DNA of 64,000 nt from JAVBJN01 sp031546985 (GTDB taxonomy: Bacteria; Bacteroidota; Bacteroidia; Chitinophagales; Chitinophagaceae): positions 1 to 64,000 of the forward strand of contig JAVBJN010000039.1 in NCBI GenBank assembly GCA_031546985.1, in the 5' to 3' direction. The notes beneath the pieces were generated by a model, which was not told the DNA's origin, did no database searches, and saw nothing but the letters and a program-made list of their open reading frames with translations. Below, piece by piece: positions 51,910 to 60,500 of this stretch (within the stretch, counting starts at the first letter, position 1; each line of letters starts with the position of its first letter). The translations under genes and the position numbers were made by a program.

Positions 51910-53313
51910 ATGGGAACGATAAAACTGAAGGTCAAAGACCTTCGCAACATTAATTTTCCTTCGGATAGCGCCAAAAGTATTGCGCTTAAAATAATGCACA
52001 AACACTTGCGCTTTGCTCCGAAAGAAGCACAACTGGCCGAACTCGAAACGGTGCTCAACGATACCGAAGCATATCTCGATCACGAATACTGGTCGCCACT
52101 GGCCAAAAACATTATAGGCAAAGACACGCTTAAACCAACGTATGAAGTACATATCCTCAAGAAAGAAGGACAGTACAACATATACGGCAGACGACATATT
52201 GATGACAGCGCTGTGAAACAAATGGAAACCGCCATGCGGTTGCCGGTAGCGCTGGCCGGCGCATTAATGCCCGATGCCCATTATGGATACGGATTGCCCA
52301 TTGGCGGCGTACTCGCAGCAGATAACGCTGTAATTCCTTACGGTGTGGGGCTGGATATTGGCTGCCGTATGGCACTCACCATTTGTGAGCAACCTGCCGA
52401 TTTTGTAGACCGTAAAGCCTACGAAATCCGGAGGGCCTTGCATAAAGTAACCCACTTTGGTACAGAAGGTACGCTGGCCTTTGATGTAGACCACGAAATC
52501 ATCGAAGACCCTCGTTTTTTTGAAACCGAATTTTTGAAAAAACTCCAGCACAAAGCCTGGTTTCAGCTGGGATCGTCCGGCACGGGCAACCACTTTGTAG
52601 AGCTGGGTAGGGTAACACTGCCAGAAGGTAATAACCTGGGCTTGCCCGCGGGGAGCTACTCGGGCATACTGAGCCACAGTGGCTCCAGGGGTATGGGCGC
52701 TGCTATTGCAGGCTACTACACCAAAAGAGCTATTGAACTGCGGAGTCTGCCCAATGAAGTAAAAGCGCTCTCCTGGCTCAATATGACCGAAGAAATGGGG
52801 CAGGAGTACTGGTTATCGATGAACCTGGCAGGCGATTATGCCAAAGCCAACCACGATGTGATTCATGCCAACCTGGTTCGGGTGATGGGTTTAACACCGC
52901 TGCTTAAAATAGAGAACCACCACAATTTTGCATGGAAAGAAATGCATGACGGCCGCGAAATGATTGTACACCGCAAAGGTGCAACACCAGCAGGACAAGG
53001 CATTGCGGGCATTATTCCCGGCAACATGGCTGGCAATTGTTACATCGTAACGGGCAAAGGTCATGCGGGTTCGCTGGCATCGGCTTCGCATGGAGCAGGC
53101 AGAAAAATGTCGCGTAAAGAAGCGATGGCCACCGTCTCCAAGTCGACGATGCTCGCAAAGTTGGAGGAACATGGCATAACCCTGATCGGCGGTAGCCGGC
53201 AGGAAGCGCCAGAGGCTTATAAAAACATAGAAGACGTAATCGGGTGCCAGCAAGAGCTGATCAATATTGAGGGCACTTTTTTTCCTAAAGTCGTGCGTAT
53301 GCACGGAAGCTAA
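51910..53313 (+). CDS. rtcB: RtcB-type RNA ligase (RtcB2-like, linked to PrfH)
   Basis: 467 residues from MGTIKLKVKDLRNINF (ATG at 51910); a longer in-frame start was rejected because it precedes the family N-terminus. RtcB landmarks: MPDAHYGYGLPIGGVLA, GVGLDIGCRMALTIC (Mn-binding Cys), GSSGTGNHFVELG, LSHSGSRGMGAAIAGYY, ENHHNFAWKEMHDGREMIVH and SASHGAGRKMSRKEAM, with the GMP-accepting His in SHGAGR. RtcB ligates 3'-phosphate to 5'-OH RNA ends using GTP and Mn. Its stop overlaps the prfH ATG. In other bacteria RtcB2-PrfH repairs ribosomes with a cleaved decoding centre. Confidence 0.93.
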   Translation: MGTIKLKVKDLRNINFPSDSAKSIALKIMHKHLRFAPKEAQLAELETVLNDTEAYLDHEYWSPLAKNIIGKDTLKPTYEVHILKKEGQYNIYGRRHIDDSAVKQMETAMRLPVALAGALMPDAHYGYGLPIGGVLAADNAVIPYGVGLDIGCRMALTICEQPADFVDRKAYEIRRALHKVTHFGTEGTLAFDVDHEIIEDPRFFETEFLKKLQHKAWFQLGSSGTGNHFVELGRVTLPEGNNLGLPAGSYSGILSHSGSRGMGAAIAGYYTKRAIELRSLPNEVKALSWLNMTEEMGQEYWLSMNLAGDYAKANHDVIHANLVRVMGLTPLLKIENHHNFAWKEMHDGREMIVHRKGATPAGQGIAGIIPGNMAGNCYIVTGKGHAGSLASASHGAGRKMSRKEAMATVSKSTMLAKLEEHGITLIGGSRQEAPEAYKNIEDVIGCQQELINIEGTFFPKVVRMHGS

Positions 53314-53933
53314 TGAACATGGACAACAAATTATTAATCCAGATCAGCGCGGGTAAAGGCCCTGCAGAGTGTACGCTGGCTGTGGTATATACCGTGGCCG
53401 AAATCGAAAAAGCAGTGATAGCGGCACAGGGCAAAATGGTTTACATACAGGAAACTACAGGCGAAGAAAGGGGAACATTGGAATCTGTGCTGTTAGAAGT
53501 TACAGTACCTGATACCGCAACGTTCAAAAAACAATGGCAGGGGAGTATCCAATGGATATTCTCCAGCCCTTACCGCAAGGCACACAAACGCCGCAACTGG
53601 TTTACCGGGGTGCATATTATAGATACTCCGGCACAACCACCAGCATTTAAACCCGAAGAAGTGCGTTACGAAACCTTACGCGCTTCGGGTCCTGGCGGGC
53701 AGCATGTAAACAAAACAGAAACTGCGGTGCGCGCTATTCACCTGCCCAGCGGCTTAAGCATTACCGCATCTGACAGCCGCTCGCAGGCGCAAAACAAGCA
53801 ACTTGCGCTGCAAAGGCTCCAGTTAAAATATTACTGGCAGCAACAACAAGCCTTACAACAGGCGCAACAGGAGCTGTGGTGGCAACACCATAACCTGCAA
53901 CGGGGCAACCCAATCAAAGTATTCAGAAAATAA
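53313..53933 (+). CDS. prfH: PrfH, peptide chain release factor-like protein
   Basis: 206 residues, shorter than RF1/RF2. The catalytic tripeptide GGQ is in LRASGPGGQHVNKTETAVRA (about residue 132), the domain that hydrolyses peptidyl-tRNA. The segment before it (QWIFSSPYRKAHKRRNWFTG) replaces the RF codon-recognition domain, as in PrfH. The last 45 residues are Gln-rich. It overlaps rtcB by one base (TAATG), so synthesis is coupled. The proposed role is release of stalled peptides from damaged ribosomes before RtcB re-ligates the rRNA. Confidence 0.92.
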   Translation: MNMDNKLLIQISAGKGPAECTLAVVYTVAEIEKAVIAAQGKMVYIQETTGEERGTLESVLLEVTVPDTATFKKQWQGSIQWIFSSPYRKAHKRRNWFTGVHIIDTPAQPPAFKPEEVRYETLRASGPGGQHVNKTETAVRAIHLPSGLSITASDSRSQAQNKQLALQRLQLKYYWQQQQALQQAQQELWWQHHNLQRGNPIKVFRK

Positions 53934-53948
53934 TTAAAACCGAATCCA

Positions 53949-54491
53949 ATGTCTGCACATACTGAACAATCTTATTACCTCAAAGCGCTCGACGCTTACC
54001 CGATGAACCTGGAAGAGGTAAATGAAGCGTTGGGCTATGCTTTAAGCTATAACCAGGAACATGCCGGAGCTTTATACCTGCTGGGTTGCATGCATTTTCA
54101 TGAATTGAATATGCCCCGTGAAGCCATTCAGTACTATGAAGAAGCCATGCTGGCCGATGATACTTTTTTGCCAACATACTATGCTTACGCGGTTTTGTTG
54201 GTTAAGCGTGCCAACTACGCCAAAGCGACACGGCTGCTGGATAAGGCATGGAACATACCAGGTGTGGATAAAACCAGGATTCTATCGCTCAAAGCCTGGC
54301 TGGCCGAAACCGATATGCGCTTCAAAGACGCTTTAAAACTGCTCGATGAAGCCCGGCTGCACTGCACTTGCAATTACTCCCTTAAATTCCTGGATGATGA
54401 AACATCCCGGATCAATACCAAAAGGGCTTTGCAGAAAAGGTTAAAAAAGGAAAGTAAAAAGGCTGAAGACCAAACAGAAAGCCACTCCTGA
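53949..54491 (+). CDS. TPR-repeat protein in the rtcB-prfH operon
   Basis: 180 residues, cytosolic. At least three TPR-like pairs (ALGYALSYNQEHAGALYLLG, AIQYYEEAMLADDTFLPTYY, AKATRLLDKAWNIPGVDK) and a basic C-terminus (KRALQKRLKKESKKAE). The gene begins 15 bases after prfH, so it is probably the third gene of the operon. It may scaffold the RNA-repair factors, but this is inference; TPR proteins of this shape also occur on their own. The stop codon (54489-54491) is inside the terminator loop. Confidence 0.7.
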   Translation: MSAHTEQSYYLKALDAYPMNLEEVNEALGYALSYNQEHAGALYLLGCMHFHELNMPREAIQYYEEAMLADDTFLPTYYAYAVLLVKRANYAKATRLLDKAWNIPGVDKTRILSLKAWLAETDMRFKDALKLLDEARLHCTCNYSLKFLDDETSRINTKRALQKRLKKESKKAEDQTESHS

Positions 54492-54503
54492 TGGAGTGGC
54501 TTT
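54478..54503. terminator. terminator shared by the rtcB operon and the T9SS giant gene
   Basis: 11-bp perfect arms AAAGCCACTCC / GGAGTGGCTTT with loop TGAT; the TGA of the loop is the stop codon of the TPR gene. The opposite gene ends at 54533. Confidence 0.88.
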
Positions 54504-54532
54504 TGCTATTCAATATAATCCAGATTTATACT

Positions 54533-57500
54533 TTACTTCGCAACCGTAATATTAGCGGTCAGTACCTGATCGCCAAACTGCATTTTGAGCAGGTAGATGC
54601 CTTGCGCTATGTTATCCGGCAATACAAGTTGCTGTTCAAACTTCCCATTGCTGATACTTATGGAGGTAGCATAAATCAGTTGCCCGATACTCGAGAACAG
54701 CTGTACCGGAGCATCCATTACTTGCATACCAGCAGGCAAAGCGCCTTTTATGGTAAACGAACCGTTATTAGGGTTTGGATAAATACCAATATCACTAAAG
54801 TTCTTGTCAATGCCATTTAACCCGGTGATTACCGTCATTACGATACGATTACTGGCAGCAACCGGTGGCGCCACGCAGGGTTCACTACTGTTAAGTTCTA
54901 CTTCAATGGTATCGTTGGTCTGCAGATTGGATGTGGTATAAACACTACCGCCCACGCCTTGATCTACACCGTTTTTCAGCCATTTATACACCGGTAACAA
55001 ACCTTCGTTGGTTGCAGTGGCAGTAAAAGTAACTGGCACACCAGCCGATACCACATTACCCGGCGATGCTGCTATTGAAACGGTAGGAGCAGCCGATGAA
55101 TTTACCGTTAGTGTAAGGGTATTACTATTGCTTAGGCTGGTACCGCCGCATGCATTGGTAGCCTGCACTTCGCAATACACCAGGTCCTGATGAATGGGAT
55201 TGTTATTGGTGTAAGTAAGACTGTTTACCCCGGTGGGTGTTCCGTTCAGATACCACTCATAAGCCATTCCCGGCAAGGGGCCGGTAACGGTTGCGGTGTA
55301 GGTAACAGGCGTTCCACTGCACACCGTGGTTCCGGGGGCAGCAGCAATAACCAGGGTTGGTGCCATTGTAGGATAGACCGTGAATGTAATACCATTGCTG
55401 GTTACGTTATTCGTGGTAGCACATAACGGATCGGTATAGATTTCAAGCGTTGCTACATCATTGTCATTGAGACCCGATGTAGTAAGCGTGGCATTGTAAC
55501 CCACCATACTGCCGTTAATCCTCCAATAATAATTCAGTATAGTGCCCTGACCTGTAACATTTGAGGTAAATGTAACCGCAGTACCGGAGCAGATGGTAGT
55601 ATCGGACGCTGCAATGGTAACCACCGGGGTTACAGATGGTGTGATGGGCGTTACAATAGCATTGCTAAGTATATTATTTACCAATACACAAGGGGCGCTG
55701 CTCGTAAGTACGCAAGTCACGGTATCGTTATTAGCCAGGGTAGTGGTGCTAAAAGCCGATTGGCTGGTAGGGGCGCCCGCATTAACCCCATTTATCTTCC
55801 ACTGGTAAACCGGCGCAGAACCCGTATTCGTACCACTGGCATAAAAAGTAACGGTGCTTCCACTGCATGCCGAGGTAGGGAAAGAGCTAATATTAATACC
55901 AGGTGTAACTGGTGGCGCAGTACTTAAATAAAGTGCGGCAGATCCTACAGCAGGGCCGCTTACACATTGGTAACTGCTGCTTACGCTACAATACAAGCTA
56001 CCACTCAATAGCGCTGCCGGTACGGTATACACCGGGCTGTTGGTGCCTACCGGATTGGAGTTCATGTACCAGGTATAGGTTGGATTGGCACCTGTAAAAG
56101 TAGCACTTGCAGTTACGGTAATATTCGTTCCTGTGCATACCGTAGTGCCAGGCGAGGCAACAAGACTTACTACAACAGCACCGTTAGGCAGCACAGTAGT
56201 GATCACCTTATTGCTGACCGCCTGTGTTGCCGAAAGACAAAGGGCATTGCTGGTAACCTCGCAGCTCACGGTATCTTTATCCAGCAGGTTATTTACCGTA
56301 AGTGTGCTGGCAGCCCCTGTAGCGATAATGGTTCCGTTCTTTTTCCATTTTATAACCGGTGCATCGCCGCCGTTGCTGATATTGGCAGAGAAAGTAATAG
56401 AACCGTTCGTACATATCGTATCATTGGCGGCCGAAGAAGTGAGCACCACCACCGGCGCCCTGTAATTGAGCACCCCAAGTACTGCAATACCGCTGTATAC
56501 TGTATCACCGGGTTTAACCATTACACAACGGTAGCGGCTGTTGTGCAATGTAGTATCGGCAGCAGAGACAGTAAGTATTGAATCTGTTACACCAGCATAA
56601 AAGCCACCATTAACAAGGTTATTCCAGTTGCCACCCAACGTATTGCGTTGCCACTGGTACTGGTATCCTGCGCTATTGTTTAAAACAACTTTGAATGCAG
56701 CATTACTTCCACTGCAAATAAGGCTGTCTTTGGGCTGCGAAGCAATAGCAGGTGCCGCAGGATTGAGGTTTCCTAATTGATAACTGCCAGGAAAATTGCC
56801 CGTTAACCCGGTTATCTGAAGTGTATTATTACCCGCGGTGGTGTTATTTAACGTATTCCAGGAGCCATGCTGTAATACCGCGGCCGTTACAGCCGATGGT
56901 GTAATACCAGCATCGGCAGCTGAACTATCCCATTCAAACGATAGATTGCCGGTGCCCTGTACAAATGAAAAATTGGGATCCATGTCCAGTTCAAAATACT
57001 GGTTAATGCTCCTGGCAGGCAAAATCGCGCTTGAGTATACCGAAGGATGATCGGTAGGGTATAAAGCACCCCTAACCCCACTATTTGTAAACTGGATAGA
57101 ACTGCCCCAAAGGCTAACCGGTGTATAATGCTGCATATCTCCAAAAGGAAAAAGGAAATTCAATGCACCGCCGGCATTCACATTATAGAACACCTTGCCT
57201 ATGAGCCAGCCGGTGTTTTTACCAGCACCATAAATAGAACCAATGCCATTTATAATAAGTGTATTGGCCGCACCGATATTGAGATTGCCGGACACAAAGG
57301 TTACCGATGATACTTTAACATCGCCAATGTTTGCAAGTATGCCACCAGCGTTATTATTGATGATATAGGTATTCAGGTTCACCTCACCTTTACCGGAGAT
57401 CAACTGCGGCGCATAACCCGCCACAGGCAACTGTTTCTTAAATGTTACCGCATCGAAAGTTCTGAACGCACCGCCACTGTCTACATTTAAGTTACCTTCA

Positions 57501-60500
57501 AGATTCCACTTGCCGCCATAGATCAAACCGGCATTGGTAACACTTATATTGCCACCAATGGTTACTTCATCACATAATACGCCCCTGAAATTGGGTGTAT
57601 TGGGTGTGCCTTTAACGATAAGATTGCCGGCAATTATTCCGCCCTGCGAAGGAATGGACAAGCTCAATCCCAAAATACCGGGTGCAACGGAAATACCATC
57701 ACCCAAATAGATATTGTGCAACAGGTTTGCCCGCACCGTAGTAGCAATAGAAGTTCTGATAACCGGCTCATAATTGCCCGTTACAGAACCATCTACAATA
57801 TGAATATTACCCGCAGAAAGCGTAATAGCCGGAGAGTAAAAACTGAGCACAGCCCCCGGCGCACTTTGGGCGGCAATGCCATCTTTGTTGCCATCGATCA
57901 CCAGGTCTCCGCCAGTTTGGTTAAAGGCAGAGGTGTTGGTATTATTCAACCAGCCGTTAATGGTAAGTTTACCGCCAGTAAGATTAAGGGTGCCTTTGTT
58001 GAGGAAAGGAGGTTTACCTCCTCCTGTGGGGCCTAATGTAAATATGCCGCCAATGGTAATGGTACCACTGTTATCGATATTGGAATCTACGGTAAACACG
58101 CCCGAAGGATTATTCAAAATACCGCCGTTTCTTACGGTGAGGTGTGCAGCGTGGCTGTTAGGACTAGTCGTTACGGTGGTTCCTCCGGAAACGATTACCA
58201 TATCGCCTGCACCTGGCACGGCCCCTACATCCCAGGTAGCAGCGTTGTTCCAGTTGCCGGTTATAACAGATGTAAATACACCTCCGGTTGCCTGCTCTAA
58301 GCCTGCGTAGAAGGTTCCGTTCAAATCTGCATTGGAGAGGCCTGCACGTTGCAATGTATAATCGGGATAAGTGCCGCTGCCCGCCAGGTGGGTACCCGGT
58401 GCTGCATTCTGCTGCATAATGTGTGCGGTGGCAGGGTTTACCGCTACCAGTAATTCCGAAGCGCCAATTTTACAAGCAGCTACAGGGGATGTCAAGGTAA
58501 AGCCATTGCCGGTATTAAATGTCCAGGAAGTATTGGTTCGCGCGGTAAGGGTAGTGCTGCCATCAGGTATAGAAAAACCAGTGGAAAGGCCGGGTAGGGG
58601 CGTATGACCGATAGCGAGTGTACCGCCGGATGTAAGTGCCGAAGCTGTAGTCAGGTACATGGCTACAGAACGATTCTGACCATTATACCCCAACGGGAAA
58701 TACCCGGTTGATGTGCCGGGCGTCGAAGGCAAGCCACCATTGCCTATCCAACGCTTAAATAAGCCGCCATTTATATTGATATACCCCGATACCCACGAAA
58801 GCGTACCCGGTGTGCTAACCGAAGCACCCAAAGTAAGTGTACCGCCACCCAGGTTAATGTTGCCACTGCCCATGCGTAAAGTGCCAGGCACCGTGCGGTT
58901 GAAAGGAAGCGTTAAAGAGCGGTTGGCCAATATATTTACAGTCAGGTTCTGCGGGCCTGCCTGTGCTGGAAACACAGTAGAATCTGCAACACAATCTCCG
59001 GCCGCATCATAGACAAGCGTAGATGCGGTAGGGTCATAAACCAGTTTCAGATTGGTCTTTACCGGATAGGCACCGATAGATGATATTCTCACACCACCTT
59101 TGGCATTGATATTAAAATTTGTTCCAAAAGAACCTGTACCGTTCCATTCCACACCAGAAAGATTGCTTACCCTATACATAATAGCGCCAGCTGGCGCACT
59201 GTTGCGGAACCAGGCATGTTGCATACCGTTGGAACCTTTAAAATGCAGTTCCGGAACATTATTATTCGTGAGTACGCCAGAGCAGTAAAATTGTCCGCCG
59301 GTTTGTACAAAATCGCCTTCCAGGCTCAACGATTGCGGATAAAATCCGGTTCCGTTGGAGAGATCTACCACGCCACCCGTAACCAGGAAATCGCGCACGG
59401 TAAAATCCATCGTAACATTGGAGGTAAGTCTGAGCAGACTGCTACCCGTATTTACCACCTTAAACGTGTCTTTTACCATTGGGTAATTGTTCACCAACGT
59501 AAGCACTCCGGTTTGATCGGGACAGTCATAAATAAAATTCCGGATGGGTGTATAAGGCAGCTGCAATGTACCGCCAGCAACAGTTTTGCTCACTATAATC
59601 CGTGAGCCTTCCATCCAGGTATAGGCATCTATTACACCACCATTCCCGAATTTAAATTCATAAGTTCCGTACATAAGCGTACTTGCCGGATTGCCGGCTA
59701 TAACAGCGCCTGGCACTGCACCACCTACAGCCAGCACACTTTGGGGCGACATGGTAGCTATACAATTTTGAAAATACACCCGGTTCTGAACAGTGGAATT
59801 GGTAACTGCCTCCAGCCGGCCACCTATATAAGCCCGGTGCTGCAAAGGAGAGGAGGTAAACTGCAAGTACAACTGACCCACCTGCCCATTGAAATAAAGG
59901 TTACTGCCATAATCTACCTGCAATTCATTGGTAGTGGTATCCTGGTCGTTACCCAAAAACAGGGTATTATTTACGCCCGCTGCACCCTGTAATGAAACGG
60001 TAGTGTTATTACCCACTACCATTCTCGAAATATATTGGGTAGGAATATTCTTCACCGTATCCGTTCCTCCGCTGTTGAACTGTAAAACATCGGCTACAGA
60101 AGGCATATCGCGGTGCGGCGTCCAGTTGCCGGGCACTGTAAAATCATAGTTTACACCACCCGTCCAGGAGTATATGGTACCAGGAATTTCGATACCAGAG
60201 AAAGTAGCATTATCGAGCGGCGTATTTGCCCCATTTATTGCATTCACGTTGTGCAACTCTGCTTCGTAAATACTGTATGGGTAATAAGCGGTGTACGAAG
60301 GCACCACATTCCACAATACACTGTTCCAGCAAGCAAGGCTATAGCTGCCATTGCCGGCTTTATCATCATTGTCGTGCGCCAATGCAAGATCGTACTCAAA
60401 CCCTGCGCCAGGATTGCTATCCGTAAACGACCAATAGCGTTTAAGATAAGTAGCTACAGCATTGTTCTGCGAATGTTTAGTGCCTTTAAGATTTACACCA

